From: Obelidium mucronatum
Taxonomy: Eukaryota > Chytridiomycota > Chytridiomycetes > Chytridiales > Chytriomycetaceae
DNA: 64,000 nucleotides
Direction: 5' to 3'
Assembly (NCBI GenBank): GCA_025765595.1
Contig: JAIVFH010000043.1
Span: 124,001 to 188,000 of the forward strand
The notes under the pieces were generated by a model. That model had not been told where the DNA came from. It worked only from the letters and a program-made list of their open reading frames with translations, and made no database searches. Of this stretch, positions 42,991 to 54,135 are shown in pieces. Every line of letters starts with the position of its first letter. The first letter of the stretch is position 1. Both the position numbers and the translations under genes were made by a program.

Positions 42991-43512
42991 CTAAGCAATC
43001 TCTCGTCTCTCCCGAAGCTCTCGCTTCATATCTGCAACAATTCGATCGTGTTCTAGTTGTAGCCTGAGTCGATCATAGGGCACTTTAAGCACCGCTAAGC
43101 GTTCCAATTCAGCCAACTCTTGGGGAGATGTAACTGCTTTTGTTGAACAATGGTGGCTCCGTCGTCGAAAACGCGGGGAAACACGCCTGGGTTGCGTATT
43201 AGAGACGTGGACTGTACGGTGGCGATGGTTGTGTTGAGGTGGGAAGCTTGAAGTCCGCTGTTTTGGTACAAACAATCTAACCGTGAACTGGTTACAATTG
43301 GACGTTGGGAGATTTAGATTTGCTTTGATGGCACTAGATTGGAATGATTTGAACGCCTTTAGAAGCAGTTGGCTTTGTCGATCCAGAGTGTTTGCGTCTC
43401 GGCTCGATATCGAAGGATAGCTGGTATTGGTATGTGGCGAGCTTGTTGGTTCTGGAAAGAGGCTTTGGATTTTCAACAAGTACAGCTCGGCTGGAGTGTA
43501 TTCAGACGTCAT
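42991..43512 (-). CDS. LE/HD hairpin family protein, 'LFP' subtype (array member 2)
   Basis: 173 aa from MTSEYTPAELYLLKIQSLFP. The YLL....LFP box sits right at the N-terminus, followed by a Ser/Thr-rich stretch. The middle box LLLKAFKSFQSSAIKANLNL comes next, then a basic region, and the C-terminal module SPQELAELERLAVLKVPYDR with LRLQLEHDRIVADMKREL ends close to the stop. Apart from the boxes, identity to its neighbours is low, which suggests old or fast-evolving duplicates. Confidence 0.72.
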   Translation of the reverse strand: MTSEYTPAELYLLKIQSLFPEPTSSPHTNTSYPSISSRDANTLDRQSQLLLKAFKSFQSSAIKANLNLPTSNCNQFTVRLFVPKQRTSSFPPQHNHRHRTVHVSNTQPRRVSPRFRRRSHHCSTKAVTSPQELAELERLAVLKVPYDRLRLQLEHDRIVADMKRELRERREIA

Positions 43513-43814
43513 ATTTGAATTGTATTCTCTTGCTTAATTTTGGCTGAAATATTCGATGGTGGTGGGCGACTGAATAATGGGTTTACTAAGCGGGTACATT
43601 TGAGTCATTCTGACGCAGCTCTTTCATTGTGAATGAATATCACCAATGCAAGAAAAGGCGATTGGATATTTTAAACGTATAGCCTTACTAAATCAAATAG
43701 AAATGTACCAAAATGCACTAAACATGAACATGGCTTTCACCCATCTTTGAAACTTCAATATTGAATAATGTATCAACAATAACAATAAAACATATATACA
43801 ATAATCAAAAGGCT
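43513..43814. other. Intergenic, no gene seen
   Basis: AT-rich spacer in the tandem array. AATAAA occurs near 43784 (plus-strand reading). No frame supported. Confidence 0.4.
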
Positions 43815-44366
43815 TCAGCGCAAAGACTCCCTCATTTCCTTCAATATACGGTCATGTTCTGCTTGAAGAGCCAAACGATCAACTGGCGCAATTAAAGCAG
43901 CCCAATACTCGAGTTCAATGAGCTCATCGTCTGTTGGAAGCTTTTCCAACCGACGCTTGCAAATTTTACGTCCCCTCTCTCTTTGTTGTTCTCGCCTCCC
44001 ACCACACTTCGAGGTCAGAATTCTATGGAGTTTCAGCGACGCTCGGAATTTGATGAATGCGAGTTGCAACGACTTGGAGGGGCAGGCCGTATTATTGATA
44101 TAGGCCGTATTATTGATACCGCTTTCTTGCACTTCATTTTTCATAGCGTACTGCTGCCGTTGAAGGCGGCCGTTGCCAGGAAAGAGATCAGAAATCTCCA
44201 ATAAGAAAGTCTCTGGGTCTTTTAATGGCGTTGGTGTAGACGAGCTGCACGAGGACCCATTAGTAAAGGCAACCTCCATCATGCTTATGGGCTCGTATTG
44301 AGGCCAATCGAACAAGGCGGCTTTGCTTAGGAGCGACTGAGTCGCTGGAGTCGTTGGGCTGTTCAT
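43815..44366 (-). CDS. LE/HD hairpin family protein, 'LFP' subtype (array member 3)
   Basis: 183 aa from MNSPTTPATQSLLSKAALFD. The boxes are DPETFLLEISDLFPGNGRLQ, then LQLAFIKFRASLKLHRILTS, a strongly basic stretch (RREQQRERGRKICKRR) and the module TDDELIELEYWAALIAPVDR with LALQAEHDRILKEMRESL at the very C-terminus. The basic patch could bind nucleic acid or direct nuclear import (inference). Confidence 0.72.
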   Translation of the reverse strand: MNSPTTPATQSLLSKAALFDWPQYEPISMMEVAFTNGSSCSSSTPTPLKDPETFLLEISDLFPGNGRLQRQQYAMKNEVQESGINNTAYINNTACPSKSLQLAFIKFRASLKLHRILTSKCGGRREQQRERGRKICKRRLEKLPTDDELIELEYWAALIAPVDRLALQAEHDRILKEMRESLR

Positions 44367-45770
44367 GTGAGGCAGTATGGCTTCAACTAGATGCAGGACT
44401 AATGCTTGCTAGGGACACTATGTTGGATATCAGTGGTTCAGAAACAAGGGCTTCATGTCTATTGCTGGCAGGTCGGGGCTCCTTACAAGTATTGAGATTC
44501 AAGAAGGTGATCGGCACCGATTGCTATGGTGCTTGGTCGTGAATCAACGGGGGTAAAAATTCCAAACAGTGTGGTGTTGGTTGTTTTTTACAAATTGGTG
44601 ACTCACAATTTGAGTTCGTAAGCAGCACCGATCGACCGCCTCGCGCCTGTCGTCTTGATGCGACCCTGCGAAGGCTTTGACCCTTGACTGCGATGCTTGT
44701 CAGTAGCTTCTGGTGGAGTTGCTTTTTGGAGGATGAAGAGAAAAGCACCATAGTCGACTTGAATGCCCAGGACAGCACAAGGCTCGGGGGGCGAGGACCA
44801 TGGCTTCCAATAGACCTAAGAAAGAGCGGGCTGAGCCAGCCGGGTGGCAGGGCGCATGCAAGCAGGGGGAGGCCAGTCGGTAGTGGTTCCCGATTTCCAA
44901 AAATTTCACGTTTTTCTGTTATGAAAACAAGAAATGGTGAAAGAAATGGTGACTCTGAAAACGGCAAAAGTCAGTAAGCAAAAAGTACCTCGAACGCATG
45001 CACTTCCAACCGGCACCGATTTTCAGGGCAATTCTCATAACACATGACTGAATGCGGTGAAGTCAGGCAGATGGAACGGCTGTTTCGGCCGTGTTGGGCC
45101 CTAAGCAAATAATGCTGACGATACTGTTTGTGGTTTACGAGCCCACAGGCACTCAACAAAGGTACAATATCGACGCAACGAACAAACGGTGTTGGTTGCA
45201 GGCTGACACATCAGCGATAATGGTCTGACGCCTTATCTACATAATCTACTAAACCGATCTGCTATTTTCTTTAATTATTCACTATCTGTAGTCACCATGA
45301 ATATCGTATGGTGCTGTCACAGGAAGAACAGAACGCCTCAAGTTGTCAGATGGGTGTGGCCAGTGTTGGTGATCGTCAAACTTTCTCAATGGAGATGATC
45401 AAACATGGATAAGTCTTTTCTTGCTCCAATGTACTATCAGTAAAATGCCCGAAGCTGACTTCAGGTGTGTGGATTTGGACTTCAGATATGTGAAAGAGAT
45501 GACCCAAGTTGGCGGTGCGGTTGGTTGTGGTTGCTCGACAGAGAAGTAATAGGCTCATACTAGTAGTCGATTGCTTCTGTGCTCAAAACCCAGTGATTCT
45601 CATATCTCTGCTTGTCGTCTCAAGCTCTTACTATCGAGTCTCATGATAGTTGAAGCCTTTGTTTCTGGCAGTCCACATTCGTGGGCATTGGGCAATCATT
45701 CTACCAACTTAATCTTTCAACTTACAACATTTATTTAACAATATGTATTTAACAATGATATAAAAGACCA
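44367..45770. other. 1.4-kb intergenic region, no supported gene
   Basis: Several overlapping open frames of 60-147 codons exist on both strands (for example minus 44524-44967), but their composition looks non-coding and no motif is recognisable. Possibly old transposon or gene debris. Confidence 0.4.
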
Positions 45771-46307
45771 TCACAAGTAAATCCGGTCTAGTGCGACATA
45801 GGTTCGTTCCTTTTTCAGCAAGAAATCATGGTCTGCTTGAAGCCGTGCGCGATTGAGTGGGGCCTGAAGCTCCGCAATTCTTTCCAATTCTTTCAGCTCA
45901 ATGTCCAGAGGAAAAAGCGCATCCTCTTCTTCGCTTGAGGCTGATGGGGATGGTGATTGAAAATGGGTATGGGCACTTTGTGAAATCGTCCTGTGCAGAA
46001 CATTTACTTGCATTCGGGAAGCACGACGAGCAACGGCGATATTGTTAGGCATTGATCTAGATCGCCTATTTGCTGCAGACGATGGAGATGATAATTTGAA
46101 ACCCGTCCGCTTTTGGAAGGAGTTGAAGGCTGCTTTTAGCATTTCTCCAAGTCTCAGGTAATCGGTGTCGATCGCAAGGGAGTTGCTGCCCAAGAGGGGC
46201 GACGAAGGAGAAGAGCTGTAAGAAGCAGGAAATAGTTGCTGGGTCTCAAGCAAGTACTGGTGGGGGTCTGCAGTGGCTGTGACCAGTGGTAGGGTGTATG
46301 ACTCCAT
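45771..46307 (-). CDS. LE/HD hairpin family protein, 'LFP' subtype (array member 4)
   Basis: 178 aa from MESYTLPLVTATADPHQYLL, continuing as ETQQLFPASY. The middle box is LKAAFNSFQKRTGFKLSSPS, followed by a basic Ser-rich stretch. The module is PLDIELKELERIAELQAPLN and RARLQADHDFLLKKER. After HDFLLKK the tail (TYVALDRIYL) departs from the family consensus, so a late frame change is possible. The first gene of the minus-strand tandem array. Function unknown. Confidence 0.7.
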   Translation of the reverse strand: MESYTLPLVTATADPHQYLLETQQLFPASYSSSPSSPLLGSNSLAIDTDYLRLGEMLKAAFNSFQKRTGFKLSSPSSAANRRSRSMPNNIAVARRASRMQVNVLHRTISQSAHTHFQSPSPSASSEEEDALFPLDIELKELERIAELQAPLNRARLQADHDFLLKKERTYVALDRIYL

Positions 46308-46763
46308 TTGTATGAATTGGTGATTTGAAAAAAGGAGCCAACACGTTTTGAGAAAACGGGAAGGCAGCACGAGCGGCTGGACGCAGGCAATGACTGACGA
46401 GAGAGAAAGAGAGACATGCTGAGAAGGAGGCCTCGTGGGAAGGTTCCCAAGACTTCTCGCTTTTTTTGGAGGAGGCAGCAAGGTAAGAGCAACATCCTGC
46501 CCCGACGGAAGGCGGCAGGCGTGCTAGAGAGGCATCAGTACCACAGAGACCCGCTGGTCGGCAGCGATCTGTGGCGGGGAGGGTGGTGGTGGGGTCATTT
46601 CCAATTCCCTTGGATCCATTTGGAGTCTTCACCTCGATTTTTTTGAAAGAGGTAAAATGGCGACACGACAACATTTCTCTCATCGCCATGAATGTCTAAA
46701 AGGCACTCCAACGCCCAGCCCTGAACTAAAAATTGCGTAAGTATAGAAGAATTTATTCATCTT
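46308..46763. other. Intergenic, no gene seen
   Basis: Spacer between the array and the 3' end of the kinesin gene. A minus-strand frame at 46246-46689 overlaps the upstream region of the array gene but shows no motif. Confidence 0.35.
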
Positions 46764-49442
46764 TTATATAACACTTGAAGAAAGCATGTCAATTTCCCTG
46801 TCCAGTGCGTCAACGTCATTTGCAATCATTTGCTTCAAAGTAGCAACTTGCTGCAATGAATTCAATGGAAACATAGGATTGCTACTTTCGTGCTCCATCA
46901 AGAAAGGGTCAGGAACGACATCATCAAGTGAGGATGTAAGTGTGAGGGCGCTTTCCCTTGTTGAAGGAGACTTTGGTTTTGATTGAGATGGAGCTTTTTC
47001 TAATGACTTAGCCATATCGGCATGATAATGCTGCCGACGTTGGGATGATGATGCTGATGATGCACTGTTTGCGTCCGATCTATGATTTTTAAAGGAAAAA
47101 ATTGTTTGGTTGGCCAAGCGTTGGTAACGAATCCAAAACCCACCGTTCTGTTTTGATTGTACCCCGGGATACTCTCGCATTCCTTTTACTTGGTATTGCA
47201 TCTTTGACAGAATCCAATGCCTCGTGCTTTGTTATTAAGCCCTCCCGTTTGGAGGTAGGTATCTTTGATTTGGGTACTGTCGATTCGGCCGGAAACTTGG
47301 TTGCCTTTGAGGGTGCTAGTGGAGGTAAGCCAACACAATGACCCTCTAACGACGCTCTGCTCGTAGATCTCAAAAATCTACTGAGGTAAGGAGAAGGAGA
47401 AGGAGAACTGCCAGGAGGAGGAGAAGGCCCAAAGCCTCCACGTAAAGATGCCCGGCTAGCACAAAGACTCCCCGCTGAAGACAGAGAAATATCCGGAAGC
47501 TTAAAAGGCGACACATGTCCTGACACACTTCCAGGATAACGTGGCTGAAAGTCGTGAAGGCTGGCATTCGCATTTGATGATAATCCGGAACGAATATTCA
47601 TGATTGGGTTGTAGTCGCCCCGTAATTCGACAGCCGCTCTCAATGCTGCATTTTCTCTTCGTAGTCCATTTACTTCCCGACGAAGTGCAAGTACTTTGTC
47701 CCCGATTGGAGCAACTTGAATGCTCGGTCGGTTTCGAATTTTTCGGGCACGAGCTGCGTAGCGTAATGTTTTGAGGCTTTCTTGCAGATTGAAAGACGAT
47801 GGAGAAATGCATGCAATCATCAGAGCAAGACCAGAGCCCCCGAGAGAATCTGAAAGAAGTTTTGTGAGGTTTGAGTCTCGGTAGGGGATATGTCCTGTTC
47901 GCTTTTCGGATCGGATAGAGCCGATATGCAGTTTCCTGTTTAATTTGAAGTAAGTGTATTTCTCGTGGAATAGCCTCAATATTTTTCTTTACCCAAAGTA
48001 AGTAGACTCTTGTTTATGTTCATTGTCTCCGTTAGAGTGTCGCCTTTGGCTCTCGATTCTCGCACCCTCTCACTACCTGGTTACAAGCATTTTGAAGTTT
48101 TTGTTATTCGCGCATACGGTCTTTTTTTGGTTTGATTTTCCTAACCTGCTAAATCAACGAAGCTGATTTTACCCTTCTTCACAACCTTTTGATGATCGTT
48201 CTCGTCAATATATTCACTATCTATATACACTGTCATAATGCTATGACTTCTGCTAGAATATTCGTTCAATCGATGTGCTCCAGTGGTTCTATTTTTTAAC
48301 CCCTCTTCCAAGACAGCCATACAATCATCCAAATCTTGACATTCGACAGTAATTGTGTTTTCTACATAGAAGCCCCTCTCTGCTGTCCATCTGACTGGAA
48401 GCGATGCATTTGCATTTACAAGTGGAGAAAGTAGATCCTGAACGAGCTCATTATATATCTCAAGGTACGTTGCCCTCACAGTGTATTGCGGTCTCTTTGG
48501 AGATTGGTCAACTGCAAGTTCTTCAAATAAATATTCAAGTGCGCGAGGAATGATTCCGAGGCGGTCTGGATAAAGGTTCCATCCAACTTCTGGTCCAGTA
48601 ATTGTGAAAGTTTTTCCACTTCCAGTTTGACCAAAAGCAAAGACTGTCGCAGCGTATCTTTTATGAAATCAAAAAGAAATTTAAACAATTCCATTGTGCT
48701 TATGATAAAGATTAAAAAAAAATATTAAAAACTGCACCCCTTTATCGCTTGTTTCACAAGATCCTTGACTCCACACTCATTGAAAACCTGTTCCTGGTCC
48801 GCATACTCTTCATAAACTCGATGAAAAGTAAGAGTCTTTGTTTCTGAAGCAGTATTCTCGAGTTGTGTATTGTGGCTAATATTCCGCTGATTTCCAGTTG
48901 TGGCTTGATCCAAACACAGAGTCTTTCCATCTCCCAAACAAGAAATCGCGAGTTTATCATCCGTCACAAAGCGAGAAGGATCGGATGCATTTACGGTGGG
49001 TCTTTTCGTGCAAGATTCACGAGGACTGTTTTCGCGAGATATTTCAAAGTCCGTTTTCGGTCTGATTCTCACAACGACGCGGATATTTGACACTTCTGGT
49101 GCAGGTGGGATTGAGAAATCAGGAGTGGATATAGTTCGATTGGTCAGGAAGGAGGATATTGTTGCTGAGGATCGTATTGAGGCCGTTTTGGAGGCAGCCG
49201 ATAGCGGCCGAGAGTTGTTTCGAGGAGAATAGTTGGAAGGGTTAGGGTGCTGTGGTGGTGGATGGGGTTGGTGTTTGTAGTTGTAGTATTCTGGGTGGTG
49301 GTGATGATCAGAGAACTCTATCGATGTCGGAGCAGATGACGCGTGACGATGAGCATCATGGAGAATATTTATTTGATTGAGGTTGACTGTTGGTTGATTG
49401 TAGCCTGCGTCGATGTACTGTTTGGGTGTAAAGTTGGCCATA
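46764..49442 (-). CDS. Kinesin motor protein
   Basis: Exons 49442-48738, 48657-48146, 48076-47993, and from 47935 onward to about 46764. A disordered His/Pro/Ser-rich N-terminus precedes the motor at VSNIRVVVRIRPKTDF. The P-loop GQTGSGKT comes right after the first intron, switch I is NEYSSRSHS, and switch II VDLAGSE is split by the second intron. LGNCISALSDP and HIPYRDSNLTKLLSDSLGGS follow, with the neck at LKTLRYAARARKIRNRP. A short coiled coil (LALRREVNGLRRENAALRAA) and a Ser-rich tail end the protein. ATP-driven microtubule motor. A missing base in a CC run at 47908 breaks the frame at LSDP|EKRTGHIPYRD. Subfamily not certain (N-terminal motor, perhaps kinesin-12-like). Confidence 0.9.
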
Positions 49443-49702
49443 GAGTTGAAGAGATGACAATTTCTCAGTTCTGCCAATCTAAATATCAAAGTATCGTGCT
49501 TGCCCTTCCAATCAAAGGATTCGAGAGGAGTCTAAACCTTTGCTTGAAACATACAACAATCTGCCACGTGGATGCCGTCTTGGATCCTATTTTTGGACTC
49601 AAAACAGTCTCCAATATTTAACATAAAATCAGGCCATCAAAACCCTTTAAAACTTTGCCACTAATGATTCTGAATCATCGAACTTCAGCTCCAATCTTGA
49701 AT

Positions 49703-51045
49703 ATGTGGTTCCGAACACTGACCGCCTGTCGCCCAACATGTCAACGCTTCTATAGTTCTCCTCCACCAGAAGCTGTCGTCGAAAGAGCAGGTTTCTAATC
49801 ACTTTCAGTGATTTTAAGACTTCAGACTTCTCGTTTTTTTAACCCTGAGCGATAATAGTTGCCTCAAGAAAGAAAGTCACTGTCAACACGATCAAGAAAC
49901 TCCACAAGATGGGAACTCCCATCACGGTCATGACGGCACATGATTATCCATCGGGAGTCTTTTGCGAAAAGGGAGAAATGGATATTTGTCTTGTCGGGGA
50001 TTCTTTGGCAATGGTTGCTCTGGGATATGACTCCACAACAAGGATCACGTTGGATGTAAGAGGGTGTACACTATATAGATGAACGAAGTAGGAAAGGGAT
50101 TATCTTACCTTTGGAATATTCAGGAAATGCTCCATCACTGCCGAGCAGTAGCAAGAGGATCGAAAACTCCATTCCTTATAGGAGACATGCCGTGAGTCTT
50201 AAACTCCGTGAAAATATTGCGTACCTGTGAATTAACGAAGATTGTTCTGTTTCCAGATTTGGCACCTACGAGAAATCTCCTGAACATGCGTTGGATAATG
50301 CAATTCGAATGATTCGCGAAGGACACATGGAAGCAGTTAAACTGGAAGGCGGCATAGAGATGGCGGAAACATGTCGGCGAATTGTCAATGTCGGTATTCC
50401 CGTATTGGGGCATATTGGTCTCACTCCGCAACGGGCCACATCACTTGGGTAGGATTATTGTTTCTGTTAAAGGCAAAAACTAGATACTAAAGTGCATGCT
50501 TTTGGGAATAGAGGATTTAGAGCGCAAGGAACGTCGTTAATCAAGGTGCGTCTGCTTTTCTTGTTGTCAATTGTTGTTTGGTCGTCATAATCGGAACTTC
50601 ATTCCTTTTGGAAGGCTCAGAATTTGCTGAAAGATGCAAAGGCTCTCGAAGAAGCAGGCTGCTTTAGTATTGTTCTTGAAAGCGTTCCAAGTCCAGTTGC
50701 AGAGTTTATAACAGGACAGTTAAACATTCCAACAATTGGAATTGGTGCCGGGCCTCACTGCAGTGGCCAAGTTCTAGTTCAAATGGATATGATTGGAATT
50801 TATGATAAGTTTACCCCAAAGTAATGCGGTTTTGTTGTTGTGGACCTTGTTTGCTATACTAACACCCGATTACCAGATTCTGCAAACTGTACGAACGCCT
50901 AGATCCACTCATTGTCAATGCTCTCACCAAGTATGGCGAAGAAGTTAGAAATCGATCGTTCCCAGACATTAAATCGCACACGTATTCGATGGAGAAGGGC
51001 GAGGAAGACAAGTTTTTAAAATGGGTCAAGGAGCAGAAGGTATAA
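49703..51045 (+). CDS. panB: 3-methyl-2-oxobutanoate hydroxymethyltransferase (ketopantoate hydroxymethyltransferase)
   Basis: Seven exons: 49703-49790, 49859-50055, 50124-50191, 50257-50448, 50512-50545, 50615-50820 and 50877-51045, all with GT-AG introns that keep frame. The start [18 protein letters not shown] resembles a mitochondrial targeting peptide. Family motifs are [29 protein letters not shown] (metal and substrate site), [25 protein letters not shown] and [19 protein letters not shown]. It transfers a hydroxymethyl group from 5,10-methylene-THF to ketoisovalerate, the first committed step of pantothenate/CoA synthesis. Divergent from the kinesin gene with 260 bp between starts. 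Confidence 0.95.
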
Positions 51046-51145
51046 GGATAGATTTAAAAAACAAATCAAATGGACTGAAATTAAATATTTGTTATTGTCT
51101 ATACACTATTTTATTCTCTTTGCTCTTCTTTTTTTTTTAACACCA

Positions 51146-53046
51146 ATGCCAGCACGTTTGCTGCCTTGGTTAAAGCCCAAACTACACCGAATACATCACT
51201 CATCTTTACTAAGCCGAATAACATTCGATCGAATCATGCCATCTCCTGCCTGTTCAGCTTCATCGAACAACAGGTTGCCAACTCTCCTTCAGCATTCAAC
51301 CAATCCCTTCTCGACTCAGACCCCTAATGTCACAAGCATACCCCAAAGCAAATACCCAATCACTTCTGCCATAAAGCGGCTGTCAGTTATCCTGAAATCT
51401 GCCAATCATCAAAGTGTAGCCATACATCGAAACCTTCTCTTTACAAGCCCCACAGCAGTCGAGATAAATCGGCGACAGAAAAAAGAATCAGAACTCGAAT
51501 TGGCAATCAAATCGGCCGTGGATGACGTGGGAGTTGGTGCAATGTTGCATCCGAGATTGTATACACCATTAGCTGCCAGATGTATTGATGTTCAAAGTCC
51601 TAAAACTATCACGAATCTACATGATCAGTTTTTGTGTGATTATTTCGGACTGGATGAAGACAGGCCGGGAACGTTTGGTGTCAAAGTTGTGCCAGAGGAT
51701 CACTTGACGCACTATTGGAAGCTATGCCGCTTTATATGCTCTGCGTTGTTGAAACGAAGGGAATTTGGAGACGCCACTCTAACCTATAGTCTGGCTGCTT
51801 TGGAATCTGCTGTATCCGTTGTGGAAAAGGGAGCTCGGCACTTCCGTTTCCCTAGAAAAGAACAAATCGGAGTCATGATCCCGTTTTTGGTTGGAATAGT
51901 AGACAAAGAAAGTGCTCTGTACTCTCGTCGTGGTTGTGGCGAGTTGGATGAAGATCTAGATTGTAAGTTGGCGGTTCGTATACTGCTGGATATTGTGAAC
52001 GAAATGGTGGCAAGCCAACCATCAACCCAATTGAAAAACGTCAGCGAATCAGTAGATGAAGACGCGCGAATCAAACATTACAACTGGATATTGCTGCTAT
52101 CGCCACGGGTGCGCCTAATTTATTGCAGCATTGTGCTCAAACACCTGCTGATAACTGGACAAATCTCTCCCGCCATCACATTGTTCAACCAGACAGTTTC
52201 ACAACTGGATATTCACTTCAACCAGCAGGACGTGAATACTCTCTATGGAACCATGATTCACGGCCTCTCCAGAAGAAATCTTATAACAGAAGCACTTGCC
52301 ATCTTGCAGCGAGGCATAGAATCGCCCGCCCATCAATATACTCCAGATGTATCAAACGTTTCCCCAGTTTTGGAATGCATGATACGAAAACAGCAAATGA
52401 CAAAGGCGTTCCAATTCTTGGAATGGCTATTGAAAGAGCGCAAAGGATTTGTTGTGGATGAAAAGTCTTTGCAGGTTGTTTATTGGGGTTGTTTAAGATC
52501 TGTTGGTTATAAGCCCGGAAAGCGAAGTGTGCAACGGTCAGTACTGAGAGAAATGGGCTTAACGCATGTGGAATATCAGTATTCGCTCGTTTCGAAGGCG
52601 CGAGAGGTGTTTTTGGATGGAATAGGTCGTTTGATAAACATTGTTGGGGTCGACGGAGAACGAGGTAGGAGTAGGTTGGCCTAACATGGTGTTTGCAGTC
52701 ATTAGGCTAATTTTGTTTTTGGCTTTCAGATCTTCGAAGTCGAGCCTATTCAGCAATGCTGTTTGAACATGTATTTTTGAAGGAACGTGAAATTTCAGAA
52801 TTGGTCTTGGGTGATGCGACCAAGGACGGAGTTGACGTGTCAGCGAATACTTTGAAAGCGATGAAGGAATTATACCCAATTAATAGCGATGGAAGAAAGT
52901 TATTGGGCTATGAGATACGGCGGATAGAGAGCGATATTACGATGATTGACACCGTACCGTCAAAGGAAGTGCATGTCTTGGGGGATTTGACGGATCTGTA
53001 TGATATGGAGGAGTTTAATGATTATGAATATTGGACGAAAGGCTGA
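51146..53046 (+). CDS. PPR-like, probably mitochondrial protein
   Basis: Two exons (51146 to about 52665 and from 52730 to 53046). The start MPARLLPWLKPKLHRIHHSS is basic and amphipathic, fitting a mitochondrial presequence. The middle (about residues 330-430) has paired-helix repeats such as TLYGTMIHGLSRRNLITEAL, AILQRGIES and MIRKQQMTKAFQFLEWLLKE, similar to pentatricopeptide or TPR helices. A role in organellar RNA or translation is inferred from this type only. Starts 100 bp after panB on the same strand. Confidence 0.55.
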
Positions 53047-53112
53047 CAAATCGTTTGCAAACAGTACCCAAACCATGTGTTTGCATTTCGTTTTCTTTTT
53101 TTGGAATTTAAA

Positions 53113-53901
53113 ATGTTTCGGTTTTCCAACGTTGCCTCATTCACGAACGGATCCTTTGCTGCCAACACTCAAATAGTCGTCTCAAGAGAAAATGGACTAT
53201 TTGCTCCAGCCGAATCGCCTGCTACGGATATTGATGCGACTGGATATTTACTTCTCCCTGGATTTGTGGATGGCGGAATTATAGGAGGAAAGGAGGCCAT
53301 CAACAGCTTCCGGGGGCCCAATGTTTCTCTCGAACAAGCTCTCAAGAAAGCAGTGTCACAAGGAACGACTGTTGCGGTTACCGCCAACTTTGACAGTTGC
53401 GAAACAATGGATCTTCACAAACTTCCACTCAACATTACTTACGACCTCAAGGCGCCTCATAAAGACAGTAACCGCACTGCATTCACATCTTCCGGTGCTG
53501 CATGCAAGAGTTTGCAGCTGACCGTATCCCCCACAGTAAGCGAATTGTCTGGAATGGTTGATGGATCAGTGTTTGCATCGGGACAAATCGCAATTTCCGA
53601 AACTCCATCTGTTTGGCCTTTCTTGAAAGAGGAATCTAGAAAGCTGGGGGTATTCGAATATGATGTTACGGAAACATCTAAATTGGCTGTGGGATTGCGT
53701 GATTTGTTGTTACGTGTAACTGAACGGGCATGTACTCAATTGAAACTGGAAGAATCGCGAGGCACAATTTCTACGGGAGCGATCGCAGATTTTATTCTCA
53801 TAAAGCTGGATCCGGAATGGGAGCTTTCTACTGTTGGTGAGTAAAAAAGATTTCACGAAAACCCCCCATCCTCTCTAGCGGTCTTTGCATCGCGTGAGTA
53901 A
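53113..53901 (+). CDS. Degenerate amidohydrolase, N-acetylglucosamine-6-phosphate deacetylase-like
   Basis: Exon 53113-53836, a 42-nt intron (gtgagt to tctctag), then 53879-53901 ending AVFASRE. Family landmarks: the beta-sandwich edge with IDATGYLLLPGFVDGG, the ALKKAVSQGTTVAVTA strand, and the C-terminal GTISTGAIADFILIKLDPEW. However, the metal-binding HxH that should follow PGF(I/V)D is GGII here, and the protein is only about 248 aa against the usual ~400. The central TIM-barrel part is therefore largely missing. It may be a decayed paralogue or a non-catalytic protein. Confidence 0.6.
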
Positions 53902-54135
53902 AACAACCATAAGATTTTATTTGTGATTATTTGGTTGTTTGCGGTGACGTGTTGATATCGTGTGGAGGTGACGTCATGGGCATGCTGATTTGAAATTGAT
54001 TTTGCAGTTTGAAATTCACTAAATTCCATAAAACTTCTTGCGAAAACCCCCCACCCTACATCAGGTGTCTTGCTGCCACTATTCCTATCGCCCACTGCAG
54101 CTTCTCGGATTCATTCTGTTTTTATTCGTGGAAAC

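Noticed and set aside
44524..44977. Overlapping 97-147 codon frames on both strands
   Set aside because: Composition looks non-coding (Pro/Leu/Arg-rich on both strands), with no motif or paralogue in the window.
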